A stretch of DNA of 64,000 nucleotides from Amycolatopsis benzoatilytica AK 16/65 (GCF_000383915.1 NZ_KB912942.1:6258564-6322563); one strand, 5' to 3'; positions 37,008-46,931 are shown, counted from the first letter of the stretch. Numbers and translations: made by a program. Notes: generated by a model not told the origin, from the letters alone.

Positions 37008-38269
37008 CCCCGGCCTCCGCCGGTGCCGACGCCGCCCTGGCGGCCGCCCCCGAAGCCGCCCTGCTGCCCGCCGAAGCCGCCGAGCCCGCCGGTGCCGCCG
37101 CGCTGCTGGCCGTTGGTACCGCTCGAAGTGGTCGGCGACGCGGCGGTCAACACCACGCTGTCGCCCTCCTGCAGGCCGGACTTGATCTCCACAGTGGACT
37201 CGCCGCGCACGCCGATCTGCACCTGCCGCGGCACCGCCTGGCCGTTCTGTTCCACGGTGACGACGTTCGTCGTACCGGAGGTCTTCACCGCGGCCGCCGG
37301 AACGCTCAGCACGTTGTCGGACTCCGCGACCGTGATCACGACGCTCGCCGACTGCCCGGGGCGCAGCCCCGAAGGTGCGTTCGTCAGCGCCAGTTTCGCT
37401 CCGTAGGTGACGACGTTGCTGCTCGTGGTCGGCGTGAGGTCGATGCTGGAAACGGTCGCCGGCAACGGCTGGTCCGGCGTCGCGTTCAGCGTGACGGTTG
37501 CCTTCTGCCCCGTTTTCACCTTGCTCACGTCGATTTCCGCCACCGAGGTGTTGACCACCAGGTTGCTCATGTCCGTGATGTCGATGAACCCGCTGCTGTT
37601 GCTGCCGGCGCTGTTGGCACCGCTGTTACCGCTGCCGGACGAGGACTGCCCGGAGCCGCCGTTGCCGCTGGAGGACGAAGCTCCGGAAGAGCCATTGCCG
37701 GAACCGCCGCTGCCGGTTTGCTGCCCGACCGTCCCATTGATCGCGGTGACGGTGCCGGCGCCCGGCGCGGTCAGCACGGTCGCATCGACGGTCGATTGCG
37801 CGTTGTCGACGTCCAGCCGCGCTTGATCCACTTTGGCCTGCAACGAAGTCAGGTTGCTCTGGACCTGCGTCGCGGTCTGGTTGGCGGGCGGGTTGTCCTG
37901 TGCCTGCGTCAGGTTGTCGTCGGCGACCGCGAGGTTGTCCTTGGCGACCTGAAGTTGTTTGCTCGCTTGCGTCGAGTCGATCGTCGCGAGCTTCTGCCCG
38001 GCGCTCACCACGTCGCCGACCTTCACGTCGATCGCGGTGACCTTGCCGGACGTCGTGAAGTTCGCCGCGCCGGTGTACGCGCTGGCGATGGTGCCGGCCG
38101 CGGACACGGTCTCGGTCACGTTCGCCCGGCGTACCGGAGTTGTCCTGGTTTGCGCGCTCGCAGTGGGACTGGCCGGCGTAAATGCCTGGTAGATCCCGAA
38201 AGCCGCGCCACCTAGCAGCACGACGAGCACTCCGTTGACCACCCAGGTACGGGTACGCAGCCGCTTCAT
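37004..38269 (-). CDS. MacA/HlyD-type periplasmic adaptor protein with Ser/Gly linker
   Basis: This membrane-fusion adaptor of 421 aa has one N-terminal helix (VNGVLVVLLGGAAFGIYQAF), a biotinyl-lipoyl hybrid half (GKVTAIDVKVGDVVSAGQKL), a short coiled coil and a second half-motif, VLTAPGAGTVTAINGTVG. Between the lipoyl and barrel parts there is a stretch of about 45 residues made of Ser, Gly and Asn. The C-terminus is Gly/Gln-rich. It is the first gene of the operon. A Gram-positive cell has no outer-membrane channel, so the adaptor probably reaches into the wall. Confidence 0.87.
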   Translation of the reverse strand: MKRLRTRTWVVNGVLVVLLGGAAFGIYQAFTPASPTASAQTRTTPVRRANVTETVSAAGTIASAYTGAANFTTSGKVTAIDVKVGDVVSAGQKLATIDSTQASKQLQVAKDNLAVADDNLTQAQDNPPANQTATQVQSNLTSLQAKVDQARLDVDNAQSTVDATVLTAPGAGTVTAINGTVGQQTGSGGSGNGSSGASSSSGNGGSGQSSSGSGNSGANSAGSNSSGFIDITDMSNLVVNTSVAEIDVSKVKTGQKATVTLNATPDQPLPATVSSIDLTPTTSSNVVTYGAKLALTNAPSGLRPGQSASVVITVAESDNVLSVPAAAVKTSGTTNVVTVEQNGQAVPRQVQIGVRGESTVEIKSGLQEGDSVVLTAASPTTSSGTNGQQRGGTGGLGGFGGQQGGFGGGRQGGVGTGGGRG

Positions 38270-38336
38270 GGCCGCAAGACTGCGGGGCTCGCTTAGGGGT
38301 CAGCTGTTGGTTTCCTGTGGGACAGCTGTGGATCGG

Positions 38337-38738
38337 CTAGTCCTTCTTCTTGCGGTGCCGCGCACGGACCGCGAGCAGCAGCTGCCGGATCGCGTCCACC
38401 ACCAGCACCGCCGACAGCGTGCCCAGTCCGAGCGCCCCGGCGAGGTGCCCGCCGAAGTACCGGTGCGACACCAGTTCGGCACCGTCCAGCGCCTTCGTGA
38501 CGACGGTGACCACACCCGCGTCCCACAGCACGAACGCCACCCAGAGCGCGAGCGCGGCCACCACCACTTCGCCGAGCGCGACGAACGCGCGCCAGGGCTG
38601 GTTGAGCTTCGTCCGCGGCAGCGTTTCCTCCGGCGGCCACAGGTCGGCACCGGTCGGCTGGGGTAGGTCGATCACGGGATCCAGCCTTTCAGGTTCGCGG
38701 TCGTTCCGCTTCCCTCTGCGGGGTTCAGTTCCGGTCAT
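38337..38738 (-). CDS. Membrane protein downstream of the hem genes
   Basis: This 133-aa protein has a charged N-terminal 45 residues, two hydrophobic helices (FVALGEVVVAALALWVAFVL and LAGALGLGTLSAVLVVDAIR) and a basic tail, RARHRKKKD. I do not recognise it. It overlaps the upstream gene by 14 nt, which suggests coupling; ATG 38738 has AAGG five bases upstream. It is the last gene of the rex-hem transcription direction. Confidence 0.7.
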   Translation of the reverse strand: MTGTEPRRGKRNDREPERLDPVIDLPQPTGADLWPPEETLPRTKLNQPWRAFVALGEVVVAALALWVAFVLWDAGVVTVVTKALDGAELVSHRYFGGHLAGALGLGTLSAVLVVDAIRQLLLAVRARHRKKKD

Positions 38739-39219
38739 CGGCCTTGTTTTCGCCGGGTTCCTCGGTGCCGGTGCCGGCGGCCGGTTTCCCGGCGGCGATC
38801 CGGGCCAGTGCCGTCTGGAGCGCTTCGATGTCGCGAGCCCAGGCGAGCACCACCGTGCCGTCCGTCAATTCGACGGGCAGTTCGTCGTACTTGCGGGGCA
38901 CCGACCAGCCGCCGCCGAGGACGCGGGCCCCGACCGGCGCGCCCACGTCGGTGACCGAAGCGATCTTCTCAGCGGGCACCGTTTCCCGCCCCTGCCGCAG
39001 CCCTTCGGTGGTGACCGCCAGTGACAGGAAACGGCGGCGCGCATACACCCACGGCATGGTGAGCACGCAGAGCGCGAATCCGATCATCAGCCACCCGACG
39101 ACGTGCACCGGGCCGCCGGTGGCCAGCTCCGCGAACGCGCCGAGGACCGCGAACAGCGGGCCCCAGATCAGCGCGGTCCAGCCGACCCCGGGCTCGGCGT
39201 ACAGCGTCCTGGCGGTCAT
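38725..39219 (-). CDS. Two-helix membrane protein, possibly DUF3093-like
   Basis: This 164-aa protein has two adjacent helices near residues 12-56 and a cytoplasmic beta-rich domain (LSLAVTTEGLRQGRETVPAE, then DGTVVLAWARDIEALQTAL). The architecture is that of a small PH-like or DUF3093-type protein, but I am not sure of the family. It starts at ATG 39219, overlapping the previous stop by 1 nt (TAATG). Confidence 0.72.
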   Translation of the reverse strand: MTARTLYAEPGVGWTALIWGPLFAVLGAFAELATGGPVHVVGWLMIGFALCVLTMPWVYARRRFLSLAVTTEGLRQGRETVPAEKIASVTDVGAPVGARVLGGGWSVPRKYDELPVELTDGTVVLAWARDIEALQTALARIAAGKPAAGTGTEEPGENKADDRN

Positions 39220-39782
39220 TACAGCTTCTTGCCGACCTTCGGGAAATAGCCCGCGACCTTCGGCAGGTACAGCAGCACCAGCATGGCGATCAGCGCCGCC
39301 GAGCTGGTCAGCGCGAAGATGCTGCGGATCAGGCCGAGCTGGAAAACGATGCCGACGATCGCCAGCAAGGTGGCGATGCTGCGCGCGGACCGGGTGCCCT
39401 CGCGAGCTTTCCAGGCGAACAGCACGAGCAGCGCGGCGAAGCACAGCGCACCGACCAGCATCGCCCAGACCAGCGTGTTCGCGTTGGCGGTGATCTGCTC
39501 GCGGGTGAGGGTGTGCCCCGGCTGCTGCGGCTGCTTGAGCGCCTGCTCGATCAGCTGCGACTTGAGGAAGAGCGTGACGACCTGCCCGGCGATCGTGATC
39601 ACCGACGCGATGATCGCGAGCACGAACGCGACGTGCACCTGCTTCGGCGGGGTCGCCTTCGGCGCGCTCTCCCCCGGCAGCACCGGATCCGGCGCGCGCC
39701 CGCGCTTGCGAAGCTCGTCGTCGGTGAGACCGGCGAGGTCGTCCGACTGCGCACCGGGGTTGGTCTTGTCCTTGTCCGCCAC
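39219..39782 (-). CDS. Four-helix membrane protein downstream of hemB
   Basis: This 187-aa protein has about 45 polar N-terminal residues, then four helices (AFVLAIIASVITIAGQVVTL, TLVWAMLVGALCFAALLVLF, IATLLAIVGIVFQLGLIRSI and a last one). I do not recognise the family. It starts 20 nt after the hemB stop and is coupled to the next gene, so hemB and the three membrane proteins are probably cotranscribed. Confidence 0.75.
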   Translation of the reverse strand: MADKDKTNPGAQSDDLAGLTDDELRKRGRAPDPVLPGESAPKATPPKQVHVAFVLAIIASVITIAGQVVTLFLKSQLIEQALKQPQQPGHTLTREQITANANTLVWAMLVGALCFAALLVLFAWKAREGTRSARSIATLLAIVGIVFQLGLIRSIFALTSSAALIAMLVLLYLPKVAGYFPKVGKKL

Positions 39783-39802
39783 CCGAAAGACCCTACCCGG
39801 AC

Positions 39803-40783
39803 TCAGTCCAGCCAGCCCGCGGCCTCGGCCGCCCAGTAGGTCAGGACCAGGTCCGCACCCGCGCGCCGGATCGACGTGAGCACCTCGAGGATGGTGCGTT
39901 CCCGCTCGAGCCAGCCGTTCGCGGCGGCCGCCTCGACCATCGCGTACTCGCCGGAAATGTTGTACGCCGCGACCGGAACCGGCGAAACGTCGGCGGCCGC
40001 CTTGATGACGTCCAAATAGGACAAGGCAGGCTTGACCATGATCATGTCCGCGCCCTCGGCGAGATCGAGTTCGATCTCCCGCAGCGCTTCCCGCGCGTTG
40101 CCCAGATCCTGCTGGTAAGTCTTGCGGTCGCCCTTGAGCTGCGAATCGACGGCCTCGCGGAACGGGCCGTAGAACGCGCTGGCGTACTTCACGGTGTAGG
40201 CGAGAATGGCGGTCTCGCGGTGCCCGACCTCGTCCAGCGCCCGCCGGATCACGCCGACCTGCCCGTCCATCATCCCGCTGGGCCCGAGCACGTGCGCACC
40301 CGCTTCGGCCTGCGCGACCGCCATGTCGGCATACAGCCGGAGCGTGGCGTCGTTGTCCACCTTGCCGTCCGCGTCGAGCACGCCGCAGTGGCCGTGGTCG
40401 GTGAACTCGTCCAGGCAGGTGTCGGCCATCAGCACGGTGGCGTCGCCGAGTTCGCTGCGCAGATCCCGGAGCGCGACGTTGAGGATGCCGTTCTCGTCGA
40501 TCGCGCCGGACCCCTGCGGGTCCCGGTTCTCCGGAACACCGAACAGCATGAGCCCGCCGACCCCCGCGTTGACCGCGTCGACGGCGGCTTTGCGCAACGT
40601 GTCGCGAGTGTGCTGGACGACGCCCGGCATGCTGGCGATCGGCCGCGGCGCGTCGAGCCCTTCGCCGACGAACATCGGCAGGATCAGCTGCCGTGGGCGC
40701 AGAGTGGTCTCACTGACCATCCGGCGCATCGCCGGGGTGGTACGAAGCCTGCGAGGTCGCTGCTCAGGAAACACGCCAACCAC
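39803..40783 (-). CDS. hemB: Delta-aminolevulinic acid dehydratase (porphobilinogen synthase)
   Basis: This enzyme of 326 aa condenses two 5-aminolevulinates to porphobilinogen. Active-site lysines are K199 in [15 protein letters not shown] and K251 in [12 protein letters not shown]. The metal-binding segment reads [17 protein letters not shown]123 and C133 are kept but the middle Cys of the zinc type is Asp (D125). I use GTG 40783, which has GGGAG 4 nt upstream; GTG 40774 is the alternative. It is separated from hemD by a 3'-end palindrome. Confidence 0.94.
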   Translation of the reverse strand: MVGVFPEQRPRRLRTTPAMRRMVSETTLRPRQLILPMFVGEGLDAPRPIASMPGVVQHTRDTLRKAAVDAVNAGVGGLMLFGVPENRDPQGSGAIDENGILNVALRDLRSELGDATVLMADTCLDEFTDHGHCGVLDADGKVDNDATLRLYADMAVAQAEAGAHVLGPSGMMDGQVGVIRRALDEVGHRETAILAYTVKYASAFYGPFREAVDSQLKGDRKTYQQDLGNAREALREIELDLAEGADMIMVKPALSYLDVIKAAADVSPVPVAAYNISGEYAMVEAAAANGWLERERTILEVLTSIRRAGADLVLTYWAAEAAGWLD

Positions 40784-40808
40784 GGTACTCCCGCGCTTAC
40801 CCCGAAAG

Positions 40809-40859
40809 CCGTGAAGGGCCCCTTGAGGGAAGTAGATTCCCTCAAGGGGCCCTTCACGG
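40809..40859. repeat. 3'-end palindrome family, copy 6 (perfect)
   Basis: Two perfect 23-bp arms (40809-40831 and 40837-40859) surround a 5-nt loop, GTAGA. It begins 9 nt beyond the hemD stop and ends 25 nt before the hemB start. This copy gives the clearest consensus of the family. Confidence 0.95.
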
Positions 40860-40868
40860 ACAGAGACC

Positions 40869-42401
40869 TCAGCTGCGCCGGGTCCGCTTGGCCTTCCGAG
40901 GCGGAGGCAGCGCGCCCTCCGCACGAAGCCGGGCGGCGTGCTCGGCGAGGGCGTCCACCAGGTGCGGCACGTCCGCCTTCTCCGGCTGGACGTCCACTCG
41001 CAGACCGAATTCCACGGCGGTCTCCGCGGTCTTCGGCCCGATGCACGCGACCAACGTGCGGGTGTGCGGCTTCCCGGCGATGCCCACCAGGTTGCGCACG
41101 GTCGACGACGAGGTGAAGCAGACCGCGTCGAACCCGCCGGTCTTGATCATCTCGCGGGTCTCGGCTGGCGGCGGGGCCGCCCGGACGGTCCGGTAGGCGG
41201 TGACGTCGTCCACTTCCCAGCCCCGCTCGATCAGGCCGGCCGACAGGATCTCGGTGGCGATGTCCGCCCGCGGCAGCAGCACCCGGTTGACCGGGTCCAG
41301 CACGTCGTCGTACGGCGGGAACTCGGCCAGCAGGCCCTCCGACGACTGCTCGCCGGTCGGCACCAGCTCCGGGATGATGCCGAACGAACGGACCTTCGCC
41401 GCGGTCGATTCGCCGACGCAGGCGATCTTCACGCCGGAGAACGCGCGTGCGTCCAGCCCGAACTCCTCGAACTTCTCCCACACCGCGCGCACCGCGTTGG
41501 TGGAGGTGAAGACGATCCACTGGTAACGGCCGTCGACCAGGCCCTTGACCGAGCGCTCCATCTGCGCCGGGCTGCGGGGCGGCTCGACGGAGATCGTCGG
41601 CACCTCGTGCGAGGTCGCGCCGTGGCCGCGCAGGCGCTCGGCCATTTCGCCGGCCTGCTCCTTGGTGCGCGGCACCAGGACCTTCCAGCCGTACAGCGCG
41701 CGCGACTCCCACCAGGACAGCTTCGAGCGGTGCCCGGCGGCCTGCCCGACCGTCACGACCAGCGGGCCGACGAGCTCGCCCGCGTCGTTGGCGACCGAGG
41801 CCAGCGTGGTGTCGAGGGTGCGCTGGGTGTTGATGGTGCCGTTCGCGGTGACCGCGACCGGCGTCGTGGACGGCAGCCCCTTCTCGGTGAGCCGGCTCGC
41901 CGCCTCGGCCAGGTGCGCCGAGGTCGCGTGCAGCACGATCGGGCCGGGGGAAGCGGCCAGCGCGCCCCAGTCGACCTCGCCGCGCACGTCCGCCTCGGTG
42001 TAGGTGCCGCCGAGCGCGACTCCCGCGTAGGCGGGCACCGCGGTGCCCGGCGGGACGCCCGGGATGACGTCGAAAACAGCCGACGTGCGGGCCACGGCCT
42101 GCACCTCGGCCACGACGGCCGGACTGGTCAGCGGGTCACCGGAGACCAGGCGCAGCGCGAGCCGGCCTGCTTTGGCCTCGGAGGTCAGGTCCTTCGCGAC
42201 GTCGGACGGCTCACCGACGGCGGGCCGGACCTCGGCGCCCGGGGCGGCGAACGCGAGTACGCCGGCCGGCACGTCCGGGTCCGTCACCACGACCTCGGCC
42301 TTGGCCAAGAGTTCCTGGGCGCGGACGGTGAGCAGCCCGGCGTCCCCGGGGCCCGAGCCCACGAAGGCGACACGCCCGGCGGTCTTGCGAGCAGGGGTCA
42401 T
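40869..42401 (-). CDS. hemD: Fused uroporphyrinogen-III C-methyltransferase / uroporphyrinogen-III synthase
   Basis: This 510-aa two-domain protein begins with residues 1-245 as a CobA-like SAM methyltransferase ([52 protein letters not shown]). From about 255 it is a HemD-type uroporphyrinogen-III synthase ([51 protein letters not shown]). The fusion sits at the branch to sirohaem and cobalamin and is usual in actinobacteria. Some methyltransferase motifs look diverged, so that activity is less certain. ATG 42401 has GAGGAG about 13 nt upstream. Confidence 0.92.
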   Translation of the reverse strand: MTPARKTAGRVAFVGSGPGDAGLLTVRAQELLAKAEVVVTDPDVPAGVLAFAAPGAEVRPAVGEPSDVAKDLTSEAKAGRLALRLVSGDPLTSPAVVAEVQAVARTSAVFDVIPGVPPGTAVPAYAGVALGGTYTEADVRGEVDWGALAASPGPIVLHATSAHLAEAASRLTEKGLPSTTPVAVTANGTINTQRTLDTTLASVANDAGELVGPLVVTVGQAAGHRSKLSWWESRALYGWKVLVPRTKEQAGEMAERLRGHGATSHEVPTISVEPPRSPAQMERSVKGLVDGRYQWIVFTSTNAVRAVWEKFEEFGLDARAFSGVKIACVGESTAAKVRSFGIIPELVPTGEQSSEGLLAEFPPYDDVLDPVNRVLLPRADIATEILSAGLIERGWEVDDVTAYRTVRAAPPPAETREMIKTGGFDAVCFTSSSTVRNLVGIAGKPHTRTLVACIGPKTAETAVEFGLRVDVQPEKADVPHLVDALAEHAARLRAEGALPPPRKAKRTRRS

Positions 42402-42483
42402 CGTTGGTGTTCTTCTCCTCTTGGGCGGCCGATGCTCCGGCCGCGGATGTCGGGCAGGTCGTGCGGGTCGGTGACGGCTGGCG

Positions 42484-43431
42484 TCACTGTGCGGGGCCGG
42501 ACAGCGCACCGGCCCCCAGGTCGAGCAGTTCGGCTGCCAGCTCACGGCCGAGCTTCTCCGCCTCGCCGATCCCGGCGATCGCGGACGCCCGCACCATGTC
42601 GACGGCGCCGTTCTCGTCTTCGACGGCAGCGGTGCCGCGCAGCGAGATGCGTTCCACCACCGCGCCCTCGTCGTCGATGTCCTCGACGATTTCGGCGAGC
42701 GCGCCCACCGGCGCGCTGCACCCGGCTTCGAGCGCGGCGAGCAGAGCTCGTTCGGCCGTCACCGCGACCCGCGTGCTCTCGTCGTTCACCGCGGAGGCGA
42801 GCAGGTGCTCGACGTCCACGTCGGCCGCCCGGCACTCCAGCGCCAGCGCTCCCTGTGCGGGGGCGGGCAGCATCTGGATCGGGTCGAGGGTCTCGGTGAT
42901 CTCCTCGGCCCTGCCGATCCGGGACAGGCCGGCACGCGCGAGCACCACGGCATCGAGCTCGCCGTCGGACACCTTGCGCATGCGGGTGTCGATATTGCCT
43001 CGGATCGGCACGATTTCCAAACCGAGTCCCAGCGCGCGCAACTGGGCGGTCCGCCGGGCCGCCCCGGTGCCGACCTTCGAACCCGGCGGCAGCTCGCCGA
43101 GAGTGAGGCCGTCGCGAGCGATCAGCGCGTCGCGCGGGTCCTCGCGCGGCGGCACCGCGGCGAGCACGAGGCCCGGCTCGGGCGCGGTGGGCAGGTCCTT
43201 GTACGAGTGCACGGCGACGTCGATCTCGTTGCGCAGCAACGCTTCCCGCAGCGCGGAGGTGAACACCCCGACGCCGATCTGGGAGATCGGCGCGCTGGAG
43301 AGGTCGCCCGGCGTGGTGACCGTGACGATCTCCACCTCGGTGCCGGTGGCGCGGATGGTTTCGGCGACGATGCCGGTCTGCGCGAGGGCGAGTTTGCTGC
43401 CCCGCGTGCCGATGCGAATGACTCTGGTCAC
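42484..43431 (-). CDS. hemC: Hydroxymethylbilane synthase (porphobilinogen deaminase)
   Basis: This 315-aa enzyme links four porphobilinogens. It starts [15 protein letters not shown] and has HSYKDLPT (residues 75-82) and the arginine-rich [14 protein letters not shown] and IRGNIDTR. The dipyrromethane cofactor is carried by C238 in EAGCSAPVG. It overlaps hemA by one base and is 82 nt upstream of hemD. Confidence 0.95.
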   Translation of the reverse strand: MTRVIRIGTRGSKLALAQTGIVAETIRATGTEVEIVTVTTPGDLSSAPISQIGVGVFTSALREALLRNEIDVAVHSYKDLPTAPEPGLVLAAVPPREDPRDALIARDGLTLGELPPGSKVGTGAARRTAQLRALGLGLEIVPIRGNIDTRMRKVSDGELDAVVLARAGLSRIGRAEEITETLDPIQMLPAPAQGALALECRAADVDVEHLLASAVNDESTRVAVTAERALLAALEAGCSAPVGALAEIVEDIDDEGAVVERISLRGTAAVEDENGAVDMVRASAIAGIGEAEKLGRELAAELLDLGAGALSGPAQ

Positions 43432-44744
43432 TACCGCTTCTTCTCGATCTCCGGCGCTGTCGGGCTGGCCACGGCCGCAGGTGCCTGCGGATCGAGGCAG
43501 AACAGCTCCCGCAACGCGTTGGCGTAGTCGGTGTCGGCCGTCTCGGCGGCCAGCTGCTTGACCCGCACCGTCGGCGCGTGCAGCAGCTTGTCGACCACCC
43601 GGCGAACCGTGCGGCCGACCTCTTCGCGAATCTGGCTGTCGAGTTCCGGCAGCCGGTTGTCCAGGCGGAGCAGCTCCGCGTCCACTACCTCGGCCGCGCG
43701 CCGACGCAGCGCGGTGACCGTGGGCGTGACCTCGGCGCTGCGCTGTCCGGCGAGGTACTCGCGCACCTCGTCCAGCACGATGCCGTTGGCTTTGGCGGTC
43801 TGCCGGTCGGTGGTCGGGGCGCCCGCCTCCCGCATCCGGCGCTGGATCGTCTCCAGGTCGACCACGGCGACGTCGGCGAGTTCGGCGACCGCCACGTCAA
43901 CGTCCTTGGGCAGCCCGAGGTCGCAGACGACCAGCGCGCGGCCGTTGCGGGCGGGCACGTGCTCGGCCCGGAACACCGCGTCCTGCGCACCGGTGCACGC
44001 CACCACCACGTCGGCCAGCTCGACCGCCTCGGCCAAGGCGGACAGCGGCACCGACCCGGCCGGGATGCCCTCGGCCGCGGTCTTCTCGGCCAGCCGGACC
44101 GCGTTGGCCTCGGTCCGGTTCGCGACCGTGACCCGGCCGATCCCGGCCTTGCGCAGCTGGGAGGCGGTGAGCGCGCCCATCGAACCGGCCCCGACGATCA
44201 GCGCGTGCTTGCCCGCGACATCGCCGGCGGCGGCCAGCGCCTCGGACACCACGGACGCGCCGAGCTGGTCCAGCCCGGTCTCGGCGTGCACCCGCTTGCC
44301 GACCCGCAGGGTGGTCTGGATCAGCTCGTGCAGCGTGCGGCCGACGGTGCCGGCCTCGCGCGCGGTCGCGTAGGCGGACCGGATCTGGCCGAGGATCTGC
44401 GTCTCGCCGACCACCATCGAGTCCAGGCCCGAGGTGACCGAGAACAGGTGCTCGACCGCCGCGCCCGCGTAGTGCACGTACAGGCTCTCGTACAGCTCGG
44501 CCGGCTCCATCCCGGCTTTGCGGGAGAGCACCTCCGAGACGTCGTTGACGCCGCCGTGGAACGTCTCGACTACGGCGTAGACCTCGATGCGGTTGCACGT
44601 CGAGACGAGCATCGCCTCGCTGATGTGCTCCGCCTGCTGCAGGTCGTGCAGGACCTTGGTGAGCTCCGCCGCGGGGATCGCGGCACGCTCGAGCGTGCCG
44701 AGGTCCGCACTGCGATGGGAGAGCCCGACCGCCAACACGCTCAT
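43431..44744 (-). CDS. hemA: Glutamyl-tRNA reductase
   Basis: This 437-aa enzyme makes the first committed step of C5 tetrapyrrole synthesis, reducing glutamyl-tRNA to glutamate-1-semialdehyde. The catalytic cysteine is C50 in [12 protein letters not shown]. The NADPH domain shows [20 protein letters not shown], and the C-terminal dimerisation helix ends before a short tail. Its ATG follows the rex stop with no spacing (TGAATG), so it is the second gene of a Rex-controlled operon. Confidence 0.95.
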   Translation of the reverse strand: MSVLAVGLSHRSADLGTLERAAIPAAELTKVLHDLQQAEHISEAMLVSTCNRIEVYAVVETFHGGVNDVSEVLSRKAGMEPAELYESLYVHYAGAAVEHLFSVTSGLDSMVVGETQILGQIRSAYATAREAGTVGRTLHELIQTTLRVGKRVHAETGLDQLGASVVSEALAAAGDVAGKHALIVGAGSMGALTASQLRKAGIGRVTVANRTEANAVRLAEKTAAEGIPAGSVPLSALAEAVELADVVVACTGAQDAVFRAEHVPARNGRALVVCDLGLPKDVDVAVAELADVAVVDLETIQRRMREAGAPTTDRQTAKANGIVLDEVREYLAGQRSAEVTPTVTALRRRAAEVVDAELLRLDNRLPELDSQIREEVGRTVRRVVDKLLHAPTVRVKQLAAETADTDYANALRELFCLDPQAPAAVASPTAPEIEKKR

Positions 44745-46004
44745 TCAGCGCACCACCATTCCGAGACCGCCGTCCGTTCCGGCGCCGTTGCGTCCGTCGC
44801 CGGTACTGCCATTGTCAGGCGGCAGGCCCGTGCCGGGTAATCCGGTGTCGCCCTGATTTTCCAGCGCCGCGCCGGCCCGGTCCGCGCTGCGGGCCACGAG
44901 GAACGACAGGATCTGCAGTTCGACCGCCAAGTCGACCTTGCGGACCTCGACGTGCGCTGGAACCTGGAGCACGACCGGAGCGAAGTTGAGGATGCACTGG
45001 ACGCCGCCTGCCACCAGCCTGTCGCACACCGACTGCGCGGCGGTAGGAGGTGTGGCGATGATCCCGACGGAAATCTCCCGTTCGGCGCAGACCCGCGGGA
45101 TGTCGTCGAGGTGCGAAACGGGCAGACCGCCCACCGGGATCCCGATCAGGTCCGGGTCGAGGTCGAAGAGGGCTTCGACCGGGAAGCCCCGGCCGGGGAA
45201 TCCGCCGTAGTTGGCCAGCGCGTGCCCCAGGTTCCCGATCCCGACGACGGCGACGCGGTGCTGCCGGGTGAGGCCGAGGATGCGTTCGATCTGACTGACC
45301 AGGACAGTCACCTCGTAGCCGACCCCGCGGGTGCCGTACGAGCCGAGGTAGGACAGGTCTTTGCGCAGCTTCGCGGAGTTCACGCCAGCCGCGGCGGAAA
45401 GCTCTTCGCTGGAGACGGTGGTCGCCCCCTGCTCGGCGAGGCCGGACAGGATGCGCAGGTAGACGGCCAGCCGCGCGACAGCGGCTTCCGGGATCTGCTT
45501 CGCGCGGACCGCGGTGTCTTCGGCTTCGGAGACGGCGGGCATCTCGGCGGTGGGCGCGTTGTCGGCGTCCGGTGCCGCCGCTGCCACCGCCCGGGCACGA
45601 CGGGTGCGCTTGGGAGCGTCGGCAGGTTCGGCTGCCCGGCCAGCGGTACGCGAGTTTTGCCCGTTGCCGTTCGCGCTCGGCTCGGCGGAGCGGCCGTTTC
45701 CGGCGCCGGTGCCGTTGCCGTTCGCGGCCGCCCGTCCGGTTCCGTTCCCGGCGCTCGCGGCGCGCCCGTTTCCCTTGCCACGGCCGGTGTCCGCGGCGTG
45801 CTCGCCGCCGGTCACGACCTGCCCGTTCCCGTTGTGCGCCAAGCCGTTCTCGCTCACCACCGCCCGGCGACGACCGCCCGCGGCATGCCGCCCGCCAGCG
45901 CTCCGGCGCGGAGCGGCGGGGGCCTCTCCGGCAGCCGCGGAACCGTCCGGAGAAGGCGTGGCCGACGGTTCGGCATCGCTGCGCCCACCCCGCTGTGTCA
46001 CCAC
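44745..46004 (-). CDS. rex: Redox-sensing transcriptional repressor Rex with long N-terminal extension
   Basis: Rex binds DNA when NAD+ dominates and is released by NADH. The winged-helix domain (IPEAAVARLAVYLRIL, then VNSAKLRKDLSYLGSYGTRG) and the Rossmann domain (VGIGNLGHALANYGGFPGRG, IIATPPTAAQSVCDRLVAGG) are typical. GTG 46004 has AGGAG upstream and gives about 419 aa, against roughly 210-260 for most Rex proteins. The extra N-terminal 165 or so residues are Gly, Asn, Ala and Arg-rich with NGNG runs. An internal ATG just before the HTH (MPAVSEAEDT) could give a normal-length protein. Confidence 0.93.
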   Translation of the reverse strand: MVTQRGGRSDAEPSATPSPDGSAAAGEAPAAPRRSAGGRHAAGGRRRAVVSENGLAHNGNGQVVTGGEHAADTGRGKGNGRAASAGNGTGRAAANGNGTGAGNGRSAEPSANGNGQNSRTAGRAAEPADAPKRTRRARAVAAAAPDADNAPTAEMPAVSEAEDTAVRAKQIPEAAVARLAVYLRILSGLAEQGATTVSSEELSAAAGVNSAKLRKDLSYLGSYGTRGVGYEVTVLVSQIERILGLTRQHRVAVVGIGNLGHALANYGGFPGRGFPVEALFDLDPDLIGIPVGGLPVSHLDDIPRVCAEREISVGIIATPPTAAQSVCDRLVAGGVQCILNFAPVVLQVPAHVEVRKVDLAVELQILSFLVARSADRAGAALENQGDTGLPGTGLPPDNGSTGDGRNGAGTDGGLGMVVR

Positions 46005-46145
46005 GCTGACCTCTCCTAGTCCGGCTTCTCGCCCACGCCGGTCCCCACCTGCCGGACCGGCAATGGAAAAACCAGCTCTTGACCCCGCAGCTGCCATCCG
46101 GTTCGATACCGGCGCTCACGGGGACGAGTAACTACGGTAGTCCAC

Positions 46146-46163
46146 TTGTGAACACATGCACAA
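46146..46163. promoter_or_regulatory. Rex operator upstream of rex-hemACD
   Basis: TTGTGAACACATGCACAA matches the Rex consensus, with a perfect left arm and one mismatch in the right. It lies 142 bp upstream of the rex GTG, which fits autoregulation as in Streptomyces coelicolor. On the minus strand TTGTGC and TACCGT, 18 bp apart, could be the promoter it overlaps. Confidence 0.75.
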
Positions 46164-46301
46164 AGTCACTGGTCACCCGCATGACCGGCGGCACATCGAG
46201 GACTCGATCGAGTGAGGCGGACGGCGTTCCGCCCTGCTACCGCCCGGCGCGGCCTATACCCGGTGCGTAACTGTTCCGGCTCGAAGGCTCCCGGAGGCGC
46301 T

Positions 46302-46931
46302 GTGCCGAACTGGCTCTACTACATCCCCGGCCCGGTCGTCCTGGGCGGTTACGGCTACTGGCGTTTCCGCGCCTACCGCGTCCGCCGCGACGGCTACCGC
46401 TCCGCCACGGCCGAGCGCGGCTGGACCTACCAGGAACGAGACCGCGACCTTCTCGGCCGCTGCCACGGCTATCCCTTCGGGAGCGGCCGCCGCCCCCGCG
46501 CTTGGCACGCTGTCACCGGCAACGACGGCGAGTTCACGTCCTTCGAGTACAGCGCCGTCTACGGCGATTCCGACAGCGAATCCAGCGACCGCGCCGAACG
46601 CCGCTTCATTCAGATCTTCGCCCTCCGAATGCCGGGCCAGCTCCCGAGCCTCGCCGTCTACCCGCGCGGCCTGCTCGGGCAGCTCGCCCGCGGCCTCCGG
46701 ATCGCCGCTCCCGGCCAGTCCGACTTCGACCGGAGCTGGGTCATCGACGGTTCCCCCGCCGATGTCACCACTGCGGTCCGGGTCTGGATTTCCGCCCACC
46801 GCCGGCCTTTTCGGCTGCTCGCCGGGGAATTGTGGATCTGGGCGGACGGGCAGATGGACCTCGATCGCATCGAGCCCGCCCTGCACGACCTCCGCCAGCT
46901 GGCCGCCGCGTTGCGCCCGCAGGTCAGCTAG
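46302..46931 (+). CDS. Uncharacterised membrane-tethered protein
   Basis: This protein of about 209 aa starts at GTG 46302 with GGAGG 4 nt upstream. A short N-terminal hydrophobic segment (VPNWLYYIPGPVVLGGYGYW) is followed by a soluble domain rich in aromatic and charged residues. I do not recognise the family. It is divergent from rex across a 297-bp gap and overlaps the convergent sulfite-oxidase-type gene by 8 nt. Confidence 0.7.
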   Translation: MPNWLYYIPGPVVLGGYGYWRFRAYRVRRDGYRSATAERGWTYQERDRDLLGRCHGYPFGSGRRPRAWHAVTGNDGEFTSFEYSAVYGDSDSESSDRAERRFIQIFALRMPGQLPSLAVYPRGLLGQLARGLRIAAPGQSDFDRSWVIDGSPADVTTAVRVWISAHRRPFRLLAGELWIWADGQMDLDRIEPALHDLRQLAAALRPQVS

